Positions 1 to 6,696 of a DNA stretch of 7,813 nucleotides are shown piece by piece. The translations under genes and the position numbers were made by a program. Below the pieces are notes generated by a model, which worked only from the letters and a program-made list of their open reading frames with translations, was not told the DNA's origin and did not search any database. Origin of the DNA: Promethearchaeota archaeon (GTDB taxonomy: Archaea > Asgardarchaeota > Lokiarchaeia > Sigyniarchaeales > SOKP01). How positions within the stretch are numbered: position 1 is the first letter of the stretch; every line of letters begins with the position of its first letter. The DNA lies in NCBI GenBank assembly GCA_016840695.1, contig JAEORV010000057.1, forward strand, positions 1-7,813. The letters run 5' to 3'.

Positions 1-2136
1 AAATTACAAGACATGTCGTTGACTTATTTTGATACCCATCCGTCTGGAGATATAATTTCAATAACTACAAACGATATCGACCAACTTAACTTGCTTGTAG
101 GAGGACAGTTTGTAATGATCATCAGTAGCATGCTGTCAATGGTACTCACGATTATTTTCATGTATGTACTTAATCCGCTATTAGCCACGATAAGTCTGGC
201 CGTTTTTCCACTCTTTTTCTTCATGATGAGAAGGTTTAGAAAAGTGGTTACGGGCGTATTTAAAGAAACACGAGAGAGTATTAGTAGTGTTACTAGTTCA
301 ATACAAGAAAATATCGCGGGAGCTAAAGTAGTACAAGCCTATGGACAAGAAAAAAAGCTAACATCTGAATTTGACAAGGCAAATACTCAAAATTATCAAG
401 TCATGGTAAAAATAAGAAAAATCATGTCGGTTTTCTTTCCATTAGTTACTTTTGTTACCACCATAATTACGGGAATTGTGATAACTGTTGGTGGATTTGC
501 TGTTTTAGGTAATGTAAATATCTTGGGTATTACCGTTTCTGTTGGAGTATTATCTGCCTATATTTCAATCTTGGCGCAATTTTTTCGACCATTCATGAGT
601 TTAATGGCTGTCCAGCAAGTTGTAGAATCGGCATTTGCAGCAACGGATAGAATATATTCGCTCTTACAAGAAAGGGTTGAAATCCCCGATCCAGAACATC
701 CCGAAAGTTATTCAGAAGTTCAAGGAGAAATTGAATTCAAGGATGTGAGTTTTGGCTATATCCTTGAAAACGGAAATGGGGAAACAAAAGAAGAAGGGGC
801 TCCTTCAACACCACAAATGCCCCCAATGATGCAACAAAATCCGATGATGCAACGCGCTTTTGAAATGATCAAATCTTTTCCCGAACCGTATTCATCCTTT
901 GTCATGAAAAATGTAATGAAAATGCCTCAAGATATTAGAATGAAATTATTCATGGGATTGATGGGGATTAAACCATCAGATGTACCCAAAAAGATTGACG
1001 ATATTTTAGCAGAATTCAACTACGCAGTTCCAAATACTGAAATGGCAAAAAAGAATCCCGATTATAAAACTTCTTTCAAAATGGAAAAGAGAAGACTAGA
1101 AAAAGGTAAAGCACCCAAAAAGGAAATGGGAATGGGTGGAATGGGTGGAGGGATGCAAATGCCTCCAGCAATGATATCGATGATGGTGAAAAATTTAGAA
1201 AAAATGTTGAGTAGTAAATCCGGGATATTACAATCTAGTGGAGGGGGAATGGATGGTGGAGGAATGAGCGGTATGGGTGGAGGAATGAAAGCACCATCCC
1301 CTCAAGCACTCGCGCGAATGCTTGCAGGCATGCCCATTCCCGAAGAAGATTTTAAAGAGTTCCCAAAAATTGTACAGGATGCGATAAAGGAGCAAAAAAT
1401 ACTCATTCAGCATGAACAATCAAGAGGGTATGTGTTGGAGAATATAAACTTTAAAATAAAACCAGGGACAACATTAGCAATTGTTGGCGAAACGGGAGCA
1501 GGTAAAACGACAACGATCAAGCTGATATCACGGTTTTACGATATAAATAAAGGAACCATTCTTATAGACGGAAAGGATATAAGGAACGTTTACAAGAAAG
1601 AATTGCGAGATTTAATAGGTTTGGTCCCGCAAGACGCTTTTATATTTACAGGAACGATTCGAGAAAACTTGCTTTATGCGTTCGATAATCCAACACCCGA
1701 AATCGAGGAGAGAATGATTGAAGTCTCGAAATTTCTCGGCTTACACAATTTCATAGACGCGCTACATAAGAAGTACGAGACAAAACTGAAAGAGAATGGA
1801 TCAAATATATCAATTGGACAAAGGCAATTAATTGGATTTGCTCGTGCCTTAATTACCGACCCAAAGATTCTGATTTTAGATGAAGCCTCATCGTCTGTTG
1901 ACCCTTACACTGAAACTCTGATTCAAGACGCTCTCAATAAAGCTCGAAAGGGACGGACTACTATCATCATTGCTCATAGGCTTTCTACAATAAAAAATGC
2001 GGATCATATCATTGTTTTAGGAGCCGAAAAACACGGAATTGTAGAAGAAGGCACCCACGAGAGCTTATTGGCCTTAGAAGGAAAGTACAAACACCTTTTA
2101 GAAATGCAGTATAAAGATATTGGTATCAAAAATTAA
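1..2136 (+). CDS. ABC exporter half-transporter (TMD-NBD) with large Met-rich insertion in the NBD; 5' end outside window
   Basis: This is an integral-membrane, ATP-driven type IV (exporter-fold) ABC subunit that would dimerise with itself or a partner; the substrate is unknown. The frame is open through base 1, and the first residues (LQDMSLTYFDTHPSGD) match the intracellular loop after TM2, so the start and TM1-2 lie upstream. Residues below count from the in-window Met at base 13, which is not the true start. TM3 is about 31-52, TM4 54-71, TM5 138-165 and TM6 172-195. The second coupling-helix region (SIQENIAGAKVVQAYGQE) is at 97-113. The NBD begins near 238 with A-loop Tyr249. Walker A is GETGAGKT 492-499, Q-loop Gln540, signature ISIGQ 599-603, Walker B ILILDE 619-624 with catalytic Glu624, D-loop SSVD 627-630 and H-loop His655. 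All ATPase residues are present, so it should be active. About 218 extra residues (252-469) interrupt the NBD between the A-loop and Walker A. The family call is firm; direction and cargo are inferred. Confidence 0.95.
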   Translation, partial: KLQDMSLTYFDTHPSGDIISITTNDIDQLNLLVGGQFVMIISSMLSMVLTIIFMYVLNPLLATISLAVFPLFFFMMRRFRKVVTGVFKETRESISSVTSSIQENIAGAKVVQAYGQEKKLTSEFDKANTQNYQVMVKIRKIMSVFFPLVTFVTTIITGIVITVGGFAVLGNVNILGITVSVGVLSAYISILAQFFRPFMSLMAVQQVVESAFAATDRIYSLLQERVEIPDPEHPESYSEVQGEIEFKDVSFGYILENGNGETKEEGAPSTPQMPPMMQQNPMMQRAFEMIKSFPEPYSSFVMKNVMKMPQDIRMKLFMGLMGIKPSDVPKKIDDILAEFNYAVPNTEMAKKNPDYKTSFKMEKRRLEKGKAPKKEMGMGGMGGGMQMPPAMISMMVKNLEKMLSSKSGILQSSGGGMDGGGMSGMGGGMKAPSPQALARMLAGMPIPEEDFKEFPKIVQDAIKEQKILIQHEQSRGYVLENINFKIKPGTTLAIVGETGAGKTTTIKLISRFYDINKGTILIDGKDIRNVYKKELRDLIGLVPQDAFIFTGTIRENLLYAFDNPTPEIEERMIEVSKFLGLHNFIDALHKKYETKLKENGSNISIGQRQLIGFARALITDPKILILDEASSSVDPYTETLIQDALNKARKGRTTIIIAHRLSTIKNADHIIVLGAEKHGIVEEGTHESLLALEGKYKHLLEMQYKDIGIKN
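1123..1155 (+). repeat. Gly/Met low-complexity tract 1 in the ABC insert
   Basis: It encodes EMGMGGMGGGM (residues 371-381). The DNA is a run of ATG and GG-rich codons with near-tandem ATGGGTGGA units at 1132 and 1141. It follows a lysine/arginine-rich segment and leads into the second copy of the helical unit. The composition recalls the GGM tails of chaperonins and the Gly/Met-rich ends of some SRP54 proteins. I take that as similar composition, not homology. Confidence 0.8.
1240..1287 (+). repeat. Gly/Met low-complexity tract 2 in the ABC insert
   Basis: It encodes GGGMDGGGMSGMGGGM (residues 410-425), a flexible linker in the middle of the second helical unit. The 15 bases at 1273-1287 match 1141-1155 in tract 1 at 14 positions. 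The two tracts may therefore share an origin by duplication or slippage, although glycine and methionine codons leave little freedom. Confidence 0.8.
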
Positions 2137-2148
2137 TCAATTCACATC

Positions 2149-2165
2149 ATTTTTGTCTTTATTAA
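2149..2165 (+). terminator. Possible T-rich archaeal terminator after the ABC transporter gene
   Basis: A pyrimidine-rich run (CATTTTTGTCTTTATTA) begins 12 nt after the ABC transporter stop codon, with no hairpin before it. Archaeal RNA polymerase can terminate at such U-tracts. In an AT-rich genome the signal is weak, so the call rests mainly on its position between a stop codon and a TATA-like box. Confidence 0.35.
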
Positions 2166-2195
2166 TTGTTGAATTTTAATAGTATCGTGAATTCA

Positions 2196-2201
2196 TTTAT
2201 A
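2196..2201 (+). promoter_or_regulatory. TATA-like box for the alpha/beta hydrolase gene
   Basis: TTTATA is centred about 25 nt before the ATG at 2224. Archaeal TATA boxes sit roughly 25-27 nt before the transcription start, so this would give a leaderless or near-leaderless mRNA. That agrees with the absence of a Shine-Dalgarno sequence before 2224. GAATTC occurs on both sides (2189-2194 and 2212-2217), but I do not claim an operator. Confidence 0.4.
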
Positions 2202-2223
2202 GTAAAACTAAGAATTCCAAATC

Positions 2224-2985
2224 ATGCCATTTTTTGAATATAAAGGGAAAAACATCTTCTATCAAATAAAAGAAAAAGTGCCAACTAAAGCTCTAATTTT
2301 CATACATGGCTCCGGAGGGAGCTCATATACCTGGAAAGAACAAATGGAACAATTGAATTTAGATTATAGTCTTATTGCGATTGATTTACCCTCTCATGGT
2401 AAATCTGGAGAGTATAAAAAACTTTCTCTTGACCTGTATGTTGATGCAGTCAGAACCCTCGTAGAATTTTTAAGTCTTAGAGAAGTCATTTTAGCGGGAC
2501 ATTCTTTAGGGGGGGCAATTGTTCAATCATACTATTTGAAATATCCAGAGAAAGTAAAAGCGTTGATGTTAATTGGTACGGGTGCGAGATTGCGCGTTAG
2601 TGATGTAATTCTCGAAACAACTAAGAATGACTTTAAAGGGTACCTGAAAACTCTCCCTGTAGGAGCTTTTTACAGAAAAGCACCAAAAGCTGTTGTTCAG
2701 GAATACATCGAAGAAGCTGAAAAAACTAATCCGAAGGTAGTCCATACAGATTTTAGCATATGTGATAAATTCGACATCATGAAAAAAGTAAAATCAATTC
2801 GAGTTCATTGCTTGATCATTGTTGGTAAATTTGATAAACTCACTCCGGTAAAATATTCGCTATATTCTAAAAACAATTTAGAACATTCAGAATTGGTCGT
2901 AATTGATAAAGCTGCTCACATGGTAATGCTCGAAAAACCAGAGGAATTTAATCTTGCGGTTCTAGAATTCATTGATAAAATATAA
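2224..2985 (+). CDS. alpha/beta hydrolase fold protein
   Basis: This is a 253-residue soluble, presumably cytosolic serine hydrolase of the classical alpha/beta fold (Abhydrolase_1/6), full length for the family. The complete catalytic set is visible. The oxyanion-hole HG is at 28-29 (FIHGSGGSS). The nucleophile elbow GHSLGG has Ser94. The acid is Asp204 in VGKFDKLTP, and the general base is His232 in KAAHMVMLEKP. A helical cap occupies about residues 120-190 and would set substrate choice. There is no signal peptide. The ATG start is supported by the N-terminal strand (FFEYKGKNIFYQ) and by a TATA-like box 25 nt upstream. The radical SAM gene follows after 15 nt, so co-transcription is likely, but it does not suggest a substrate. 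It could be an esterase, lipase, lactonase or C-C hydrolase. The catalytic call is firm; the substrate is unknown. Confidence 0.93.
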   Translation: MPFFEYKGKNIFYQIKEKVPTKALIFIHGSGGSSYTWKEQMEQLNLDYSLIAIDLPSHGKSGEYKKLSLDLYVDAVRTLVEFLSLREVILAGHSLGGAIVQSYYLKYPEKVKALMLIGTGARLRVSDVILETTKNDFKGYLKTLPVGAFYRKAPKAVVQEYIEEAEKTNPKVVHTDFSICDKFDIMKKVKSIRVHCLIIVGKFDKLTPVKYSLYSKNNLEHSELVVIDKAAHMVMLEKPEEFNLAVLEFIDKI

Positions 2986-3000
2986 TCTTTATTAATAGCG

Positions 3001-3801
3001 ATGCCTCGAGAATACACCTATGGTCCTTTCCAATCTCGGCGTTTAAAATTATCTTTGGGCGTAGATGTCCTTCCGAAAAAAAAGACTTGTACTTATGATT
3101 GTGTTTATTGCGAGATTGGTCCAACGGGCGGAAGTCAGTTAGTATCCCCAGAGTATAGAATTAAAGCTCCAGCTTCTAATAATTATAGGAAAGAACTGAT
3201 TTCGATTTTAAAATATGTCCCTCATTTAAATTCAATTACTTTTGGTTATAATGGCGAGCCAACATTAAATGAAAGCCTGTTAGAATTCCTTGAAATAACA
3301 AGAGAAGTTAGAGAAAATCTTGAGTGGATTAATGAAGAACCTAAACTCACGCTGTTCACGAATTCTAGTACTTTACATTTTCAAGACGTTCGAAAAAGAG
3401 TAAAACGATTTGACCTTGTCTTGGCGAAATTAGATGCTGGAGATGAGGAAAATTTTCAAAGAATGAATCGTCCTCATGAAGACACTCCAAAAATAGAGAT
3501 CATAATTAATTCTCTCGCTAAATTAAAAGAAGAAATGCCTAAAAATAACAAGTTAGCAATCCAATGTTTAGTATGCAAGTCTTATAGCGATGATTTCATT
3601 TCCAACGATAACGATAACAATATTAAAAGACTAGCGAATGCAATTAAAAGAATAAAACCTGACATGGTTCAGTTGTATTCCATCGCACGAATACCGGCTC
3701 AATACTTTGTTTTCGCAATAGATGAAGAAAGAAAAAATCAGATAGTAGATGAATTTAAAGCTATTGTTGGTGATGAGACTGTCGAAATAAATCATTATTA
3801 A
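3001..3801 (+). CDS. radical SAM protein, COG0731-like, compact form
   Basis: This is a 266-residue cytosolic iron-sulfur enzyme that should bind a [4Fe-4S] cluster and cleave S-adenosylmethionine reductively. The cluster motif is CTYDCVYC, with Cys30, Cys34 and Cys37 (CX3CX2C), preceded by the family N-terminus YGPFQSRRLKLSLGVDVLP. A GEPTL motif (85-89) fits the SAM-binding GGEP element. LTLFTNSS (116-123) and the later VQLYSIAR strand (223-230) fit the partial TIM barrel. The opening resembles uncharacterised archaeal and clostridial COG0731 proteins, which are distantly related to the wyosine enzyme TYW1. From memory, many of those run past 300 residues with a C-terminal winged-helix-like part. 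This one stops after the barrel (VEINHY), so it looks like a core-only version. An extra CxxC (Cys189, Cys192) lies in QCLVCKSY. No Shine-Dalgarno is seen. The superfamily is certain; the substrate is unknown. Confidence 0.92.
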   Translation: MPREYTYGPFQSRRLKLSLGVDVLPKKKTCTYDCVYCEIGPTGGSQLVSPEYRIKAPASNNYRKELISILKYVPHLNSITFGYNGEPTLNESLLEFLEITREVRENLEWINEEPKLTLFTNSSTLHFQDVRKRVKRFDLVLAKLDAGDEENFQRMNRPHEDTPKIEIIINSLAKLKEEMPKNNKLAIQCLVCKSYSDDFISNDNDNNIKRLANAIKRIKPDMVQLYSIARIPAQYFVFAIDEERKNQIVDEFKAIVGDETVEINHY

Positions 3802-3861
3802 GCTGATTTTTCACGCTCTTATCAAAAAAATTATAAAAACCATCACGCATTAATTCAAAAC

Positions 3862-3874
3862 TATAATATAAAAG
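3862..3874 (+). promoter_or_regulatory. TATA-like box for the amidohydrolase-enolase-kinase unit
   Basis: TATAATATAAAAG lies in the 98-nt gap before the ATG at 3900. Its TATAAAAG core (3867-3874) is centred about 30 nt upstream. This spacing would place transcription start within a few bases of the ATG, giving an almost leaderless message. A second match (TTATAAAA, 3831-3838) is farther away. The gap also holds a T5 run at 3807-3811 that could end the preceding transcript. The whole gap is AT-rich, so chance matches are expected. Confidence 0.45.
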
Positions 3875-3899
3875 ATTACATAATTTCGAGTTTATAATT

Positions 3900-5525
3900 A
3901 TGAATAATGTTAAAGCTGTAAAACAGTTAATTTATGGTGGTCCTATTATCACCATCAATGATAATCAACCTATAGTAGAAGCAGTTGGGATAGAAGGCGA
4001 GAAAATCGTTGCTGTTGGATCCCTTGAATCAGTAAAGAAGCAAATAGGAAGTGATTGTATAGAATTAAATCTAAATGGAAAATCGCTCCTTCCTGGATTT
4101 ATTGATTCACATCTACATCCTATCGCTTTTTTATTTTTTTTATTCAATCTAGATTTAGCTAACATTAAAAGCTTAAAAGAACTCCAAGAAACACTGAGAG
4201 AGGCTTGTGTAGGTAAACCTAATGATAGTTTAATAATAGGTTTAAGCTTAAAAGAGGAAGAATTTGAGAATCCTGAAGAAAGAGTATTACCAACACGATG
4301 GGATTTGGATAAAGGTTGTCCTGATCACCCCATTTTTATATTAAGATACGATGGGCATCTCGGTGTTGCAAACACAAAAGCGTTAGAACTTGCGGGAATT
4401 ACAGAAAGTACAGAAGCCCCTGAAGGCGGTGAAATTAGAAAAAACGATAAAGGTGAATTAACGGGAATCCTTTCTGAACTAGCTACAAATTTAATGCTCT
4501 CTAAATACACCCTCCCTAATCCGGAAATCTTAAATAAAATCGCAAAAGAAGCGTTTGAAATATTTTCTTCAAATGGTTTAACAACGCTTCATGGAATTGT
4601 TCAAATGGAGGGTGGTGCTGAGATGGGCGATTTAGGAGCAATTGAGTTACCCGTTCTTAAATCAATAATGGATAGGATCCCACAAAATTGGTATAGTTTA
4701 ATATATACTCATAATCCAAAAAAATTAAAAAGAGTAAAAAAACCCCCCTTACATGGAGAGGGAAAATATAGCAAGTTTAAAGTCGGATGCTTGAAACTAT
4801 TTGCCGATGGAACGTATGGATCTGCAACAGCCCTAATGCACGAGCCCTTCTCAGATCAACCAGATAAGCAGGGTTTTATGGTAATTAGCACTGAAGACTT
4901 ATATGAAAAAATGAAAATTGGTCACAATCTTGGATATCAAATCGGAATTCATGTGATTGGTGATAAAGGAAATCGCGTTGTCGTGGACTTGTATGATAGA
5001 CTTCTATCTGAATTCCCACGAGCAGATCATCGCCATAGAATAGAACATGCCTCATCTCTCACGCCAGATGTCATAAAGGACATGGGAAGGTTAGGAATCA
5101 TCGCTTCTTGTCAACCACCATTCATCAATTCAGAATATACATGGCTTTGTAAACGATTAGGAGAGAAAAGATGCAAACAAGCTTATCCAATGAAATCACT
5201 TGTAAAAGAGGGGGTTGTTATAGCCTCAGGCTCTGATTGTCCTATTGAGTCGACAAGTGTAATTTTGGGGCTTCACGCGTTAGTTACTCGAAATGGTTTC
5301 GTTCCCGAAGAATGCATATCTATAGAAGAAGCGCTTAAAACTTATACAATAAATGGTGCGTATGCAGCGTTCCAAGAAGACGTCAAGGGAAGCATTGAGG
5401 TGGGAAAATTAGCGGATTTTGTCATTTTAGATAAAAATCCCCTTGAAATACCAAATGATAAAATTAAAGATATTAATGTCGTTAAAACGATCATAAGAGG
5501 AAAAGTTATATATGACGGAAGCTAG
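3900..5525 (+). CDS. YtcJ-like metal-dependent amidohydrolase (Amidohydro_3, COG1574)
   Basis: This 541-residue cytosolic enzyme of the amidohydrolase superfamily has the usual length for the YtcJ group. It hydrolyses an amide, ester or cyclic bond with a bound divalent metal. An N-terminal beta-sandwich strand pair (YGGPIITIND, EKIVAVGS) leads to the metal motif GFIDSHLHP with His71 and His73. Lys299 in KLFADGTYGSATA is the probable carboxylated or metal-region lysine. Barrel ligands follow: His351 in IHVIGDKG, His383 in RIEHAS and catalytic Asp446 in ASGSDCPIES. The C-terminal signature GSIEVGKLADFVILDKNPL (497-515) closes the composite domain. All expected active-site residues are present. 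The gene opens a cluster with an enolase-superfamily enzyme whose start lies inside its last 14 nt, which suggests translational coupling and a shared pathway. Experimentally assigned substrates are few in this group, so none is given. No signal peptide is seen. Confidence 0.93.
   Translation: MNNVKAVKQLIYGGPIITINDNQPIVEAVGIEGEKIVAVGSLESVKKQIGSDCIELNLNGKSLLPGFIDSHLHPIAFLFFLFNLDLANIKSLKELQETLREACVGKPNDSLIIGLSLKEEEFENPEERVLPTRWDLDKGCPDHPIFILRYDGHLGVANTKALELAGITESTEAPEGGEIRKNDKGELTGILSELATNLMLSKYTLPNPEILNKIAKEAFEIFSSNGLTTLHGIVQMEGGAEMGDLGAIELPVLKSIMDRIPQNWYSLIYTHNPKKLKRVKKPPLHGEGKYSKFKVGCLKLFADGTYGSATALMHEPFSDQPDKQGFMVISTEDLYEKMKIGHNLGYQIGIHVIGDKGNRVVVDLYDRLLSEFPRADHRHRIEHASSLTPDVIKDMGRLGIIASCQPPFINSEYTWLCKRLGEKRCKQAYPMKSLVKEGVVIASGSDCPIESTSVILGLHALVTRNGFVPEECISIEEALKTYTINGAYAAFQEDVKGSIEVGKLADFVILDKNPLEIPNDKIKDINVVKTIIRGKVIYDGS
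5496..5500 (+). promoter_or_regulatory. Possible Shine-Dalgarno for the enolase-superfamily gene, inside the amidohydrolase gene
   Basis: AGAGG ends 11 nt before the ATG at 5512 and lies within the end of the amidohydrolase gene. Because the two genes overlap, a leaderless start is not available here, so an internal ribosome-binding site or re-initiation is needed. The spacing is slightly long and the match short. Confidence 0.35.
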
Positions 5526-6684
5526 AATTAAATCGATAGAATTGACTCCAATCCACGTTCCCTTTAAAGAATATGTGAAAAAAGCGCTCTTAGAAACAGA
5601 AGGGGGTTTAGGCATGGCAATTCCCTCTGAGGAAGAATGGCTTGGCGGGGATTTCGTTATATGTAAATTAATTAGTAACGATGGTACAATTGGAATAGGC
5701 GAATCTTTTGTATGGTTACCAGAAACAGGAGTATCTCCTGCTCAAATTATTGATGCTATAAAAAATGCGTTATCTGGATATGTATTAGGAGAAAATCCCT
5801 TTAACATCGAAAAAATTATTAAGCGCATGGATAATAATGTGTCACGCAGCGAAGTTGCCAAAGGGCTCATTGATATAGCGTGCTACGACTTGATGGGAAA
5901 AATTGCGAATAAACCTGCGTACGAATTTATGGGAGGCAAGTGTGCTGATGAAATCCCACTTTGTGCTCTCATCCCTCTTGCAGATCCTATGCTAATGAGA
6001 GGATTGACAAAATCATATTTAAAAAAAGGATTTAAAACATTTAGAATTAAACTCGGTCGAAGCATTCCCGAAGATATAGAGATAACAGAAACCATTCGAA
6101 AAGCAATTGGGGATGATGTGAGGCTAAGAGTAGATTATAATCAAGCCTACGATCCAAACATTGCTGTTCGCGCTATAAAAGCAATTGAGCCTTTTGGAAT
6201 TGACTTTGCTGAGCAACCTGTTGATAAGGATGATTATATAGGAATGCAATACGTGCAAAAACGTGTTGATACGCCTTTAATGTCCCATGAAGGATGTTTT
6301 TCTTTAAGAGATATTATCACATTAGTTGAACTGGGAGCCATTGGAGTAGTAGGGATAAATTCAGAGCGTCCAGGAGGTACTACTAATGCCATAAAGGCAA
6401 TAAATTACGCAGAAATGAAGGGGATGGGCGTTGTTCTCCACAATCAGCCCTTAGGGATTGCTTCTGCGTGGCAAATACATCTTGCAGCGGCAAAATTCCA
6501 TTCCCTCGGTCATGCAATGGAGTTATTTGGAGATGAAATGATGGAAGATGATCTCATTAAAACGCCTTTAAATTACAAAGGTGGCATGATACAAGTTCCA
6601 GAAGGTTCAGGATGGGGTGTTGAGCTTGATGAAGAAGCGTTAGAGAAATATGCAACGGAACCAACAATATCAATAAAGAAATAA
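5512..6684 (+). CDS. enolase-superfamily enzyme (mandelate racemase / muconate lactonizing type)
   Basis: This 390-residue cytosolic enzyme would abstract a proton alpha to a carboxylate using a bound Mg2+, giving racemisation, epimerisation, dehydration or cycloisomerisation. The length is typical. The N-terminal capping domain covers about 1-130 (GDFVICKLISNDGTIGIGES near 46-65; GLIDIACYDLMGK near 118-130), followed by the (beta/alpha)7-beta barrel. Metal ligands are Asp208 (RVDYN), Glu234 (DFAEQP) and Glu260 (SHEG). The usual KxK on the second barrel strand is RIK, keeping only Lys180. Counting back from the GG of ERPGG, the site that is Lys in muconate-type or Asp in mandelate-type enzymes is Asn283. 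His310 (VVLHNQP) matches the mandelate racemase His. The reaction therefore cannot be assigned. The ATG overlaps the amidohydrolase by 14 nt, and a kinase follows within 21 nt. The superfamily is firm; acid-sugar dehydratase and epimerase are equally open. Confidence 0.93.
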   Translation: MTEARIKSIELTPIHVPFKEYVKKALLETEGGLGMAIPSEEEWLGGDFVICKLISNDGTIGIGESFVWLPETGVSPAQIIDAIKNALSGYVLGENPFNIEKIIKRMDNNVSRSEVAKGLIDIACYDLMGKIANKPAYEFMGGKCADEIPLCALIPLADPMLMRGLTKSYLKKGFKTFRIKLGRSIPEDIEITETIRKAIGDDVRLRVDYNQAYDPNIAVRAIKAIEPFGIDFAEQPVDKDDYIGMQYVQKRVDTPLMSHEGCFSLRDIITLVELGAIGVVGINSERPGGTTNAIKAINYAEMKGMGVVLHNQPLGIASAWQIHLAAAKFHSLGHAMELFGDEMMEDDLIKTPLNYKGGMIQVPEGSGWGVELDEEALEKYATEPTISIKK

Positions 6685-6696
6685 CAATAGAGAAAT

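Larger units (their letters stand above)
766..1419 (+). other. Met-rich insertion domain within the ABC transporter NBD
   Basis: Residues 252-469 (from the Met at base 13) separate the first NBD strand (EIEFKDVSFGY) from the next (YVLENINFKIKPG). In ordinary ABC exporters these are joined by a loop of only a few residues. I count 29 methionines in about 218 residues (13%). The block alternates predicted amphipathic helices, such as MMQRAFEMIKS and MMVKNLEKMLS, with Gly/Met linkers and a basic stretch (MEKRRLEKGKAPKK, 357-370). It has no membrane segment, no cysteine and no intein splice motifs. The frame is intact and codon usage resembles the flanks, so it is translated as part of the protein. 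It should project from the cytosolic face of the NBD near the bound nucleotide. I do not recognise it as a named domain. Met-mediated binding of soft metal ions (Cu(I)/Ag(I)) and hydrophobic or regulatory protein contacts are both possible and unproven. Confidence 0.85.

Noticed and set aside
1228..1419. Minus-strand open frame opposite the Met-rich insert
   Set aside because: It lies wholly within the ABC transporter gene and is rich in His, Ser and Thr, as expected from the complement of Gly/Met codons. It has no recognisable domain.
766..1419. Insert as an intein or mobile-element remnant
   Set aside because: It has no Cys/Ser at the front edge, no terminal His-Asn, no homing endonuclease motifs, no inverted repeats and no stop codons. 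The composition is Met-rich helical, unlike inteins.
2189..2217. Paired GAATTC sites flanking the TATA-like box as an operator
   Set aside because: GAATTC is self-palindromic and likely by chance in AT-rich DNA. Similarity beyond the six bases is poor, so a regulator site is not supported.
3802..3899. A small RNA gene or riboswitch in the largest internal gap
   Set aside because: The gap is AT-rich with no convincing stems or conserved RNA motif. A terminator-like T-run plus promoter explains it.
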